Shown here piece after piece: positions 7,478-15,549 of a stretch of DNA of 17,684 nt. Made by a program: the position numbers and the translations under genes. The notes under the pieces were generated by a model. That model was not told the origin of the DNA. It ran no database searches and saw only the letters and a list, made by a program, of their open reading frames with translations. The DNA comes from an uncultured Lachnospiraceae bacterium (lineage in GTDB: Bacteria > Bacillota > Clostridia > Lachnospirales > Lachnospiraceae). The stretch is from NCBI GenBank assembly GCA_910579865.1, contig CAJTXA010000038.1, forward strand, positions 1 to 17,684, written 5' to 3'. Each line of letters opens with the position of its first letter. Position 1 is the first letter of the stretch.

Positions 7478-8185
7478 ATGGCGTTAATTACTTGTCAGAA
7501 TGTAAAAGTAGGTTATGAAGGACGAACAGTAGCAGAAAATATCAACTTTTCTGTAGAAAAGGGGGATTATCTTTTTATAATAGGAGAGAATGGTTCTGGA
7601 AAAAGTACTTTAATGAAAACGATTCTTGGGCTTCATCCTTTAATGGAAGGAACGATTCTGACAAAAGATGGATTTCAGCCGAATGAAATTGGCTATTTGC
7701 CGCAACAGACAGTAATTCAAAAAGATTTTCCTGCATCTGTAAAAGAAATTGTACGTTCAGGATGCTTAAATCAAGGAGGATTTCGACCATTTTATCAGAA
7801 AGAAGAGAAAAAAAGAGCCAAAGAAATGATGGAGAAACTAGATATACTAGAGCTGCAAAATCGTTGTTATCGGGAACTTTCTGGTGGTCAAATGCAGCGT
7901 GTATTGTTAGCAAGAGCACTTTGTGCAACGAAACAGCTTTTATTGTTAGATGAGCCAATTGCTGGACTTGATCCAAAGGCCGCTTTAGAGATGTATGATT
8001 TCATTGCCAAGTTAAATCAAATGTTTGGATTGACGATTATAATGATTTCTCATGATCTAAGAGCCGCCATTCGATATGCTTCAAAAATCTTGCATATTGG
8101 CTATACTCCCCTTTATTTTGGAACAAAAGAGGGATATTTGACTAGCACAATCGGAAAGCATTATTTACAGGAAGGAGAGGGATAA
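7478..8185 (+). CDS. znuC: Metal (zinc) ABC transporter ATP-binding protein
   Basis: The cytoplasmic ATPase that drives the ZnuB-like permease. The start at 7478 is chosen because GGAG stands 6 bases upstream and the family begins near MALITCQNVKVGYEGR; an in-frame ATG at 7466 would add four residues but lacks a good ribosome site. Motifs are all intact: Walker A GENGSGKST, Q-loop GYLPQQ, signature LSGGQMQR, Walker B LLLLDEP, D-loop and H-loop ISHD. The 235-residue length is usual. It begins 29 bases after the lipoprotein gene and ends one base before the permease gene. Confidence 0.93.
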   Translation: MALITCQNVKVGYEGRTVAENINFSVEKGDYLFIIGENGSGKSTLMKTILGLHPLMEGTILTKDGFQPNEIGYLPQQTVIQKDFPASVKEIVRSGCLNQGGFRPFYQKEEKKRAKEMMEKLDILELQNRCYRELSGGQMQRVLLARALCATKQLLLLDEPIAGLDPKAALEMYDFIAKLNQMFGLTIIMISHDLRAAIRYASKILHIGYTPLYFGTKEGYLTSTIGKHYLQEGEG

Positions 8186-8186
8186 A

Positions 8187-9035
8187 ATGAGTGATATTTT
8201 TGTAAAATTAGAAAATTATTTTTCCTATCCATTTGTTCAAAATGCATTAATTGTAGGAGTACTAATTGCTTTTTGTTCTTCCTTACTTGGAGTTACACTG
8301 GTTTTAAAACGATATTCTTTTATTGGAGATGGATTGTCTCATGTAGCATTTGGAGCAATAGCCATTGCTTCTGTTGTGAATTTAGCAGGGGATACCTTAT
8401 TGGTATTTGGGATTACGATAGCAGCAGCAATTTTGTTATTGCGAACAGGACAAAATGTAAAGATCAATGGAGATGCTATGATCGCAATGGTATCCGTTGG
8501 AGCTTTGGCTTTGGGGTATTTGATTATGAATGTATTTTCTACTTCCTCCAATATTAGTGGAGATGTATGTAGCACACTATTTGGTTCCACTTCGATTTTA
8601 ACGTTATCTTCTTTTGATGTATGGGTTTGTATCATTATGTCAATTCTTGTAACCTTGCTTTTTTGCCTATTTTATCATAAAATTTTTGCAGTTACATTTG
8701 ATGAAAATTTTGCAAAGGCGACTGGAATCCGAGTGGAAGCATATAATCTTTTTCTTGCAGTGACAACAGCAATTGTAATTGTATTGGCAATGAATTTAGT
8801 AGGCTCTCTTTTAATATCTGCTTTAATTATATTTCCAGCACTTTCTGCAATGCGGATTTTTAAAAGTTTTCAAAGTGTGACAATTTGCAGCACTGTAATT
8901 TCTGTATTAGGAGCAGTGGTTGGAATTTTGCTTTCCATTCTTTTGTCTACTCCAGTTGGAGCCACAATTGTGGTAGTCAATATTGGAATATTTTTTATTT
9001 TTTGTGTAATTGGAAGAGTTTTAGAAGGAATTTAA
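8187..9035 (+). CDS. znuB: Metal (zinc) ABC transporter permease (ABC-3 family)
   Basis: A 282-residue integral membrane protein with about eight hydrophobic segments, forming the channel of the metal importer. Family marks are the N-terminal YPFVQNALIVGVLIAFCSSL, LVLKRYSFIGDGLSHVAFG (coupling region with conserved Gly-Asp and Ser-His), ATGIRVEAYN, and the late MNLVGSLLISALIIFPALSA. The ribosome site GGAGAGGG lies inside the end of the ATPase gene, so the two genes are tightly coupled. Confidence 0.93.
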   Translation: MSDIFVKLENYFSYPFVQNALIVGVLIAFCSSLLGVTLVLKRYSFIGDGLSHVAFGAIAIASVVNLAGDTLLVFGITIAAAILLLRTGQNVKINGDAMIAMVSVGALALGYLIMNVFSTSSNISGDVCSTLFGSTSILTLSSFDVWVCIIMSILVTLLFCLFYHKIFAVTFDENFAKATGIRVEAYNLFLAVTTAIVIVLAMNLVGSLLISALIIFPALSAMRIFKSFQSVTICSTVISVLGAVVGILLSILLSTPVGATIVVVNIGIFFIFCVIGRVLEGI

Positions 9036-9063
9036 CCAAGAAATAGAAAGGGAAGGGATTTAT

Positions 9064-10011
9064 CTGGAACGAAAAACAATTCAAGTAGGAAATATCCTGC
9101 TTCAAAATAATATATTAATGGCACCACTTGCTGGATATACCTGCTATCCATTTCGAATGATGGTAAGAGAACTAGGAGCAGCTTTAAGTTATACAGAAAT
9201 GGTAAGCTGCAATGCTTTAAAATATAAGGACAAGGCAACACAGACACTACTATTTACAACAGAACAAGAAACTCCTAAAGCAGTACAAATACTTGGGGAA
9301 GATAGTCGAGTTATGGCTGAAATGTGTCGAGTAGAAATTTTAGAAGGATATGATATTATTGATATTAATATGGGATGTCCTGTTCCTAATGTAATAAAAA
9401 GTGGAGAAGGCTGTGCTTTAATGGGAGACTTGCATCGGGCTTCTAAAATAATAAAAGCTTGTGCAGGTGGGAAGCGGCCTGTTACAGTGAAGTTTCGAAC
9501 GGGACTTACAGAGTCAAATATGATAACAGCCGAATTTGCTAAGATGTGTGAGGATTCTGGAGCTGCTATGATAACAATACATGGAAGAAGCCGAAATATG
9601 ATGTATCAAGGAGAACCTTACTATGAGCAAATCCAGCAGGCAAAAGCGGTCGTACAAATTCCAGTAATTGCAAATGGTGGGATTTATTCGGTAGAAGATG
9701 CAGAGAAAATGATGAAAGAGACAGGAGCAGATGGAATTATGATTGGACGGTATGCCCTGGAAAATCCTTATATTTTTAGTGAACTTACTAATACCCCAAT
9801 AAAAAAAAGCCGCTTGACTCTTTTACAGGAACAGTTAGCCTTGTGTAATTGCTATTATGATGAAAGCTTTACTCTAGCGTATATGAAAAAAATTACATCT
9901 TATTTTATGAAAAAACAAATAGGAACAAAACGGTATAAAGCAGAGTTGTTTCAATGTGGAAATTGTGAAGAAATAACAATGGTATTAGAAAAAATTTTTA
10001 ACAATACATAG
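9064..10011 (+). CDS. dus: tRNA-dihydrouridine synthase, non-AUG start
   Basis: An FMN-dependent enzyme that reduces specific uridines in tRNA to dihydrouridine with NADPH. The first in-frame ATG (9118) lies inside the conserved opening APLAGYTCYPFR, so the protein must begin upstream. The open frame runs back to 9025 with no ATG, GTG or TTG, and the family-like text ERKTIQVGNILLQNNILMAPL is in frame. CTG 9064 with GGAAGGG 6 bases before it is the best start, giving 315 residues; ATT 9058 is an alternative. Visible motifs are NMGCPVPNVIKSGEGCALM with the catalytic Cys of GCP, VKFRTGL, ITIHGRSRNMMYQG, IANGGIYS and the FMN-phosphate loop IGRYALENPYIF. A CGNC pair occurs near the C-terminus. It follows the permease gene by 28 bases. 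Confidence 0.9.
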   Translation: MERKTIQVGNILLQNNILMAPLAGYTCYPFRMMVRELGAALSYTEMVSCNALKYKDKATQTLLFTTEQETPKAVQILGEDSRVMAEMCRVEILEGYDIIDINMGCPVPNVIKSGEGCALMGDLHRASKIIKACAGGKRPVTVKFRTGLTESNMITAEFAKMCEDSGAAMITIHGRSRNMMYQGEPYYEQIQQAKAVVQIPVIANGGIYSVEDAEKMMKETGADGIMIGRYALENPYIFSELTNTPIKKSRLTLLQEQLALCNCYYDESFTLAYMKKITSYFMKKQIGTKRYKAELFQCGNCEEITMVLEKIFNNT

Positions 10012-10042
10012 GTGCTTGTAGGGTAAGGCACCTTATGTATTG
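10002..10042. terminator. Terminator hairpin overlapping the end of dus
   Basis: CAATACATAGGTGC (10002-10015) pairs with GCACCTTATGTATTG (10028-10042), a 14-bp stem with one bulged T and a 12-base loop. The dus stop codon lies within the left arm. The bases after it are AT-rich without a long T-run. It lies between convergent genes and may act in both directions. Confidence 0.65.
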
Positions 10043-10087
10043 CTAAAAATTTAGTTTAAGCAATTAAAGATAAAAAAGAATCAGATA

Positions 10088-11764
10088 TTATAATTGCCTT
10101 AAAATATAAGGATCTTTTATTTTCTCGTCTTCTGCAAAAAGTACAATTTTAGACATAATTTCTGCGGTTTTTGGATCTTCATCAATAAAAGGTAAAAATA
10201 GTTTTCCACGATGCTGTGAATGTACTGGCAATACCATGATCTGTATACCACTTTGTTTAAAAATAACGCCACTTCCTAAATGAATCGTATAATTTCCACG
10301 TTTTCCGTAAATCAACGCATGGCTTTTGGTAAATTCTACATTATTTAATCCAAAAAGAGGTAAATTAAATGATAAAATCATCTTTCGCATTTCAATTGTA
10401 GAATGACTGGTTTCTGGATCAACGCCACCAGCATGTGCAACACTAACTGCTAAATCAACATCTCGCATAACTTCACTAAAGATTCGATCAGGTACCTCTT
10501 TAATCAGAATTTGCTGAAAAGTTTTTCGGTTAGAAAATTCTACCCATTCTAAGGTAGGGGCTTCGATATCACTAGGAGAAAACCAATCTGCCATAGCATA
10601 AATGCGGGCAACAATATTTTCTTTGTAATAGACTTTTTGTAAGCCATTTTCATAATCAGCTACCCAATGTTGATTTTTTAGGCAGGCAATAGTTTTTTGG
10701 GGTTGGATTTGGTTTCCTGCATAACGAAGGGAATTTATACGATCAAGTTCTTCTTCTGTTTTTACATATAATTCTCGAAAAATTTGTTTAAATGGTTGTT
10801 TTATTTTCTGATCAAACAGAATTTTCTGATAGTCCTGCCAGACACCAAGTTTCCATAGATCAAACGGATGAGCCAATCGAATCCTTTTTTTGGGTGTAAG
10901 TTTTTGCGATTTTTTTTTTACTATTTCAGAAACAGTAAATGTAGTACCATCTTCCATAAATTGTTCCATTATAGTTTTTGTTCGGCTAAATTGATCGTGA
11001 AATTGTTTACAATTTTCTTTTAATTCTAATATGGCAGGCTGTTTTTTATATTTCGCAGGGATTGATTTTAAAGTTTTTTCGTTCTTTTCACAAACAATGG
11101 AAGGCTTTCCATCTTCTTGAATTTGAATTTTTATCTGAATATTATCTACGCTTTGCCATTGAAAACATGCTTTTTTATATTCCGCTAATTTGGCTTCTAT
11201 ATTTAAAGTGAGCCGAGTGACGTCAGAATATCCTGTATTTGTAGCAAGATTTTGTAGTGCAGTCGAAACAGCAAGTCCTTCACTGGCCTTTCGTTGAGCA
11301 CCAAATTGTTTGCTTTCTTTTAAAAATTGCTGCAAAAATTGGTAACGGTGTAAAATATCTTTTTCATTTTTTATTGGAACTAAAGCATAGGACATAAGAG
11401 AATCTTTATTTCGTTTGTCCTGTATTATAGTTTCTAATTCTTCCACGGTTATCTTGCCTAAAGCAGAATCAGAGTATTTTCTAGTACGAGTATGTTTGTT
11501 GGTATCAGAAATATACTTTGCACTATCATAAAGAAATTGAAAATGTTTTTCACCAAGTTGTTTATAACATTCTTTAAACCAGTTTAAATCAAAGGCACCA
11601 TTGTTTAGTTCCTCGATAGAAAGTGGAGAATATTTGGCTATCATAGCTTTTACATGATCGGAGAATGAAGTATTTGTATGGGCAATAAAATAGTAAATAC
11701 CACTTTTTAATCCAGACCAGCCAAGATAGTCTTCTATACAATCAATCCAGTTTTGATTATACAT
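10088..11764 (-). CDS. Fragment 3: DUF4132-type C-terminal part
   Basis: A 558-residue open frame from an internal ATG, without a ribosome site of its own. Residues about 300-420 carry HPFDLWKLGVWQDYQKILFD, QPFKQIFRELYVKTEEELD and the Trp-rich segment WVADYENGLQKVYYKENIVA typical of DUF4132. Residues 440-558 carry the VMRDVDLAVSVAHAGGVDP motif and a glycine-rich beta segment. The frame stays open back to about 11801, where it fits onto fragment 2 through a one-base slip. It could be translated separately, but the structure suggests a broken piece. Confidence 0.65.
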   Translation of the reverse strand: MYNQNWIDCIEDYLGWSGLKSGIYYFIAHTNTSFSDHVKAMIAKYSPLSIEELNNGAFDLNWFKECYKQLGEKHFQFLYDSAKYISDTNKHTRTRKYSDSALGKITVEELETIIQDKRNKDSLMSYALVPIKNEKDILHRYQFLQQFLKESKQFGAQRKASEGLAVSTALQNLATNTGYSDVTRLTLNIEAKLAEYKKACFQWQSVDNIQIKIQIQEDGKPSIVCEKNEKTLKSIPAKYKKQPAILELKENCKQFHDQFSRTKTIMEQFMEDGTTFTVSEIVKKKSQKLTPKKRIRLAHPFDLWKLGVWQDYQKILFDQKIKQPFKQIFRELYVKTEEELDRINSLRYAGNQIQPQKTIACLKNQHWVADYENGLQKVYYKENIVARIYAMADWFSPSDIEAPTLEWVEFSNRKTFQQILIKEVPDRIFSEVMRDVDLAVSVAHAGGVDPETSHSTIEMRKMILSFNLPLFGLNNVEFTKSHALIYGKRGNYTIHLGSGVIFKQSGIQIMVLPVHSQHRGKLFLPFIDEDPKTAEIMSKIVLFAEDEKIKDPYILRQL

Positions 11765-11771
11765 AGCTACT

Positions 11772-12341
11772 TCAATAAGGCGTTTTTCTGAGATTTTTTT
11801 TCCCTTTTAAAAGTTTTTTTAGGGTTGTTCCATTTTCTTCTAGCAATGGTTCACTGACAAGAAGAAGATGAGAAAGGCAGGAAACTTTATCTTCGTATCT
11901 GTTATAAGAGAAAGTATCATTTCCTAGTGCAGTTAAAATTTCAATTAAATAAGCAGCACCACGTATTTTACAGATAGAATCAATAACATAGGAAAATTGA
12001 GTACAGGTTTCACTGCGTTTTAATTCTACTTGTAAAATTATTTCAACAATATTCCAGTAGATTTCTTGTGCAATTTGCAGAATAGCACTATCTTTTTTTG
12101 TTTCTTTTTCTTTTAAATAGCAGCTTTTTGGTTTGGCAAGTGATTCTGGATAACAAATAATTGGTTGAAGTTCACAAAAGGTATGATTAAGGCCAATATA
12201 ATGTTTTCCATCAAAAGCAGCCTGATAAAGATGATCCAGTGAAATAAGCTTTCTATCATATGCTTTTACATAGTCTAAGAAACTTAACGGAAATAGGTCT
12301 GTTTTATAGAATTGATTACCTGATTGAAAATAGAAAAACAT
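11772..12341 (-). CDS. Fragment 2: middle piece of the DUF4132-type gene
   Basis: A 189-residue open frame starting at an internal ATG with no evident ribosome site. Its frame extends upstream in register to about 12447 (text YEVKTTYYALKSLWFSPFFS), where it joins the end of fragment 1. It ends with a short out-of-register tail, NLRKTPY, after the poly(A) tract 11801-11794. I recognise no separate domain in it; it is helical and contains several Cys residues. Confidence 0.5.
   Translation of the reverse strand: MFFYFQSGNQFYKTDLFPLSFLDYVKAYDRKLISLDHLYQAAFDGKHYIGLNHTFCELQPIICYPESLAKPKSCYLKEKETKKDSAILQIAQEIYWNIVEIILQVELKRSETCTQFSYVIDSICKIRGAAYLIEILTALGNDTFSYNRYEDKVSCLSHLLLVSEPLLEENGTTLKKLLKGKKNLRKTPY
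11794..11801 (-). other. Frameshift site in an A8 tract
   Basis: The minus strand reads GGGAAAAAAAATCTC. One A fewer joins fragment 2 (LKKLLKGKK) to fragment 3 (ISEKRLIEVAMYNQNW). This slip has the opposite sign to the other two. Confidence 0.7.
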
Positions 12342-12409
12342 CTGATCAAATTCAAAGTCCGTTTTCCAATTTTTTAAACAAGAGAAAAACGGAGAAAACC
12401 AAAGGGATT

Positions 12410-14461
12410 TTAGAGCATAATAAGTAGTTTTAACTTCATATTTTTTTCTACAATATAAATACTTTCTTCTACAGGTAAATCAAAAATAAAAGTAAATAGA
12501 GGACATGCTGCTTGCAATAGTAAATTTCTATTATCTTCCTGTTTAGAATAGGAGTGAAATAGGTTATAAATAATTCGATATAAAGAATTAAAATGTGGAT
12601 AACGTTTAAAATCAAAATCGATGTTTAAATAGTCATCTTCATAGATTTGTTTTGCCAATGGAAGAAAATAGCTCATAATTGTTTGCTCATAGGAGGTAGG
12701 ATCTCCTATCTGCACGAAGAAATAAAGATTAACTAGCGTGGAGAAATCCTTTATCTGTTCGTAATAGAATTTACGCCATAGTTCTGGAAATGGATAACGT
12801 TCTAAATAATCAGAAGGTTCATAGCTGACAGGACAAAATATATTATCTAATAGCCTTTCTTCTCCCTGATAGGTTTTATATTCTAGGTTTTGATTTTGTG
12901 TATAGAGTGTTTCTAATTGATCAAGAAGAGCAAACAATTCTTCTTTTTTATTGGGAAAAGCATCTGTTTTTTGTTTTTGAAATAACTGATTTATAAAAGT
13001 CGGATCTGTTTTTCTAATTGGAAGAGTCATCTCTACATCTGGATTATAAAGACCATATCCTTTTTGATTTAAGATAGAATCGGTTTGTGAAGAGTTGGTT
13101 AGTTCAGAGATAATAATTGCCTCTTTTTCTGTTGGATTAGTAAGATAAGAAAGTAAAGTACAACAAGTTTGAAAATCAGTATTTCGTTTTGGATCTTTTT
13201 TTAATCGTACTAATAAATCAAGTCCACCAAGATGCATTTCTTCTTTTTTTGCAGTAAAAAGTGCAGTAATACTAGAAGATAGTTCGGGATTTTTTTGTTT
13301 TTCTAAAAGATCTAAGACATAGTTACGAGTGTCAGCTGATTTATATTTTAGCAAAAGAAGTAATTGCTGATAGTCTTTTTCTTCTAAATTTAGATTTTTA
13401 ATTAAGGAAAATGCACACTCACGTGTGTTATAATGTTTGTCTGACAAAGCCTGTAATAAAGTTTGCTGCTGAAGTTTTGTTTTTGGATGATGTAACAGCA
13501 AACATAAAAAAAGATCACGATAAGAGGGATCTATTTTGGAAATCAAAGGACACACTTGATCGATTAGTTCCTCTTCCTGCAACATATAAGCAAATAGTGC
13601 CATATAATATACTGCTTGTGATGGAAGGATAGAAACATAATACCAAGGAAAAATATAAGGAGAGTAGAGATATCCTTTTTTTGGAAGTATCTGATAAATA
13701 TTTTTCCAAAGAAAGAAATGTGTTTTGGCTTGTTCTTTTTTTAAATGGAAGGTATCCCAGGAAATAGGGTGGTATATATGGTTCGAAAAGTTATAGTTTT
13801 TTCCATAACATGCACAATAAAGAACCTGTTCGCTATCTAGCAGATAGGTTGGTAAAAATGCAGTACAAAGTTCGATATCTTGTGGATAAGTTTCTAGTAT
13901 CTGGCTTGCAATTGGCATAGTGTAGGCTTTATGCTGCAAAGCAATATTATAATAAGAAACGACTAATTTTTGATTTCTTGTTCCATTTGCAATTAATTCT
14001 TTGCAGCAATCAATCGCATCTTGCACTTCATAAAAGCCAAGTGTCCAAAGACCAATATAGAGTTCGACACTATCATTACTTTGAGTTAAAGCTTGGCAAA
14101 AAGTTTTGCTAGAGAGAGAACTTTTTATTAAATCTAATTGTTTGTTTGTAATACGTTCTACGTGATTGATGTTACATAGTCCAGTCCAAGTACAAATTAC
14201 ACGTTTTACTGCAGAAAAGCGAATCAGATCGTGTTCAGTAATAATCTGAAATAAAGTAAAAAATGCTTCTATTGTTCCACAGTCCATATTTTCACAGATA
14301 ACCTGACGTACTCCTTCCTGTAGTCTAGCTGCTAAAAAGAAATCACCAAGTACTTTATGGAGGTAGGTATGACTGCTTTTTATAATACCTCGAATTATTG
14401 CAGTAGTAATAAGATTGGTATTATTTTCGGATAGTAAAATATCTTCAATAATTTGAGACAA
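12410..14461 (-). CDS. Fragment 1: N-terminal HEAT-like part of the DUF4132-type gene
   Basis: A 683-residue open frame from an internal ATG. The same frame is open upstream to about 14564 and encodes ELWSLVGYYYPRNQDDL, so the ATG 14461 is unlikely to be a native start. Residues about 315-430 form helical repeats of HEAT type (for example SADTRNYVLDLLEKQKNPEL). It ends out of register with NMKLKLLIML after the A7 tract 12447-12441. Confidence 0.6.
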   Translation of the reverse strand: MSQIIEDILLSENNTNLITTAIIRGIIKSSHTYLHKVLGDFFLAARLQEGVRQVICENMDCGTIEAFFTLFQIITEHDLIRFSAVKRVICTWTGLCNINHVERITNKQLDLIKSSLSSKTFCQALTQSNDSVELYIGLWTLGFYEVQDAIDCCKELIANGTRNQKLVVSYYNIALQHKAYTMPIASQILETYPQDIELCTAFLPTYLLDSEQVLYCACYGKNYNFSNHIYHPISWDTFHLKKEQAKTHFFLWKNIYQILPKKGYLYSPYIFPWYYVSILPSQAVYYMALFAYMLQEEELIDQVCPLISKIDPSYRDLFLCLLLHHPKTKLQQQTLLQALSDKHYNTRECAFSLIKNLNLEEKDYQQLLLLLKYKSADTRNYVLDLLEKQKNPELSSSITALFTAKKEEMHLGGLDLLVRLKKDPKRNTDFQTCCTLLSYLTNPTEKEAIIISELTNSSQTDSILNQKGYGLYNPDVEMTLPIRKTDPTFINQLFQKQKTDAFPNKKEELFALLDQLETLYTQNQNLEYKTYQGEERLLDNIFCPVSYEPSDYLERYPFPELWRKFYYEQIKDFSTLVNLYFFVQIGDPTSYEQTIMSYFLPLAKQIYEDDYLNIDFDFKRYPHFNSLYRIIYNLFHSYSKQEDNRNLLLQAACPLFTFIFDLPVEESIYIVEKNMKLKLLIML
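12441..12447 (-). other. Frameshift site in an A7 tract
   Basis: The minus strand reads GAAAAAAATATG. One extra A joins fragment 1 (SIYIVEK) to the frame of fragment 2 (KYEVKTTYYALKS). Confidence 0.7.
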
Positions 14462-14559
14462 ATCTGTATTACCTGCATCTAATTCTGCTGCAATTAAATC
14501 ATCTTGATTACGTGGATAGTAATATCCTACAAGACTCCATAGTTCTTCTCGTTCTTTTG

Positions 14560-14564
14560 TTTTT
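14560..14564 (-). other. Frameshift site in an A5 tract
   Basis: The minus strand reads GAAAAAC here. One extra A would join the frame from ATG 14826 to the frame of fragment 1 (PKEK/TKEREELWS). Without it the first frame meets TAG 44 bases downstream. Confidence 0.65.
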
Positions 14565-14712
14565 CTTTTGGTATATAAGCATGAAAAAGAGATTGGTAAC
14601 TCTCTAAAATTTTTGTAGAAGGAGAAGCTGCTGATTCAAACGAAATAGTTTGAAATTTTTCTTTTAGTTCATGTTCGATTGCTAAGTTTTGCTCATAGTT
14701 TGGTTCTTTCTC

Positions 14713-14715
14713 CTA
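14713..14715 (-). other. In-frame nonsense codon in the giant gene
   Basis: Reading from ATG 14826, codon 38 is TAG (LNLSYQ stop EKEPNYEQ). The frame continues with plausible coding text on both sides. A C-to-T change from CAG is the simplest origin. TAG terminates other genes here (the lipoprotein gene and dus), so it is a true stop in this organism. The codon lies beside a small palindrome, TCCTAT-TG-ATAGGA, at 14711-14724. Confidence 0.7.
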
Positions 14716-14862
14716 TTGATAGGAAAGATTAAGTGCTTTCCAAAGGGTTAGATTATGTTGATGAATTTGTTTTTTTAGAGTTTTTCTTTTAAGTTCTCTT
14801 TTTTCATTTTCAGATTTATAAGTCATATTGTATTCTCCTTTTTTCAAAAGTAATCGTTTCAT

Positions 14863-15282
14863 TTACCACATTCTTCCTGATAACATGGTAAGACGGACAA
14901 AGGTTAATTCGCTTCCTTCAGAAAGAGTGATTTGTTCTTTTAGTGATTTCCATTCAGTAGAATCATAGAAGATACGAAAGATCCCATCTTCAAAACACTG
15001 TAGAGCATTTTGAATTGCCTGTTGTATATTTGCTTTTTTTTCACCATAGTTTAGTCCAAAACTGATTTTTCCACTAAAAGACAGTTCTTCTATATCTGAT
15101 AGAGATAGGGTTTTTAATAATTCTTGATTTTCAGCCCGTTGGTTATAGTCTTGAACACAAAGAGAGACAACTTGTTCAATTAGTTCTTGGACTGTATTGG
15201 GAAGAAAGGGAAGAGAATAGGGGACTTGAGTAATGGAATTTTTTCGTTTTCCCATTTTTTTTATATTTACGTAAATTTTCAT
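14863..15282 (-). CDS. Small protein upstream of the DUF4132-type gene
   Basis: A 139-residue soluble protein with no membrane segment or Cys metal motif. It starts MKIYVNIKKMGKRKNS with AGGAG 6 bases before the ATG. It has a basic start, an acidic helical middle (TVQELIEQVVSLCVQDYNQRAENQELL), a segment FSGKISFGLNYGEKK, and an ending SELTFVRLTMLSGRMW that looks conserved. It is intact, unlike the gene after it; its stop codon is directly followed by an in-frame ATG of that gene. I cannot assign a family. Position suggests a dedicated partner of the giant protein. Confidence 0.75.
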   Translation of the reverse strand: MKIYVNIKKMGKRKNSITQVPYSLPFLPNTVQELIEQVVSLCVQDYNQRAENQELLKTLSLSDIEELSFSGKISFGLNYGEKKANIQQAIQNALQCFEDGIFRIFYDSTEWKSLKEQITLSEGSELTFVRLTMLSGRMW

Positions 15283-15549
15283 AAAATTCTCCTTTATTGT
15301 TATTATTGTATTTATTTTAACATTGGTTTAATAAAAATGCAATGAATTTTTAAATAGGTTTTTATTTTGTTTTAATTTTTTTAAGAAAGGAAAATATATA
15401 TCTGAAAATAGAGAAATAAATTTTCTTTTTTAAAATGATTTTTCTATTGTTGTATATTTGGAAATTGTATGATAGAATAATTGGGATGTTATGTAAAGTA
15501 ATGAAGGATATAAGAAAGGAAATAGCATTAAAAAATAGGAGAATAGAGA
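15283..15549. other. Divergent intergenic region, AT-rich
   Basis: 267 bases between divergent genes. On the minus strand TACAAT (15310-15305) could be a -10 with no good -35. On the plus strand TATGAT (15468-15473) or TAGAAT (15473-15478) could be -10 boxes; TTGTAT (15450-15455) lies 17 bases before TAGAAT. A purine-rich GGAG stands 8 bases before the coiled-coil gene. I see no palindromic operator and no RNA gene. Confidence 0.35.

Larger units (their letters stand above)
10088..14826 (-). pseudogene. Broken giant gene, DUF4132/DUF5724-like, about 1,580 codons
   Basis: Starting at ATG 14826 (AAGGAG 8 bases upstream), one protein can be read nearly end to end if four lesions are repaired: a TAG at 14715-14713, and frameshifts at A-runs 14564-14560, 12447-12441 and 11801-11794. 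The rejoined text is seamless at each frameshift, for example PKEKTKEREELWSLVGYYY, VEKKYEVKTTYYALKSL and LKGKKISEKRLIEVAMYNQ. The middle holds HEAT-like helical repeats. The last 250 residues match the DUF4132 (MolR-type) C-terminus, with HPFDLWKLGVWQ, QPFKQIFRELY, RIFSEVMRDVDLAVSVA and a final beta-rich segment. The cellular role of the family is not established. A sequencing or assembly cause for the three indels cannot be ruled out; the TAG would remain. An alternative in-frame ATG at 14862 directly follows the upstream gene's stop. Confidence 0.8.

Noticed and set aside
7575..7976. 133-codon minus-strand frame inside znuC
   Set aside because: Antisense to strongly conserved ATPase motifs; no ribosome site or family-like text.
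8339..8635. Frames of 94-98 codons within znuB on either strand
   Set aside because: Shadow frames of the membrane-protein coding sequence; composition is non-native and no start signals are present.
13411..13632. Plus-strand frame inside the broken giant gene
   Set aside because: Shadow of the minus-strand HEAT-like coding sequence, with no start signal.
14713..14715. TAG as a recoded sense codon
   Set aside because: TAG terminates several intact genes in this window, and no recoding element is seen around the site.
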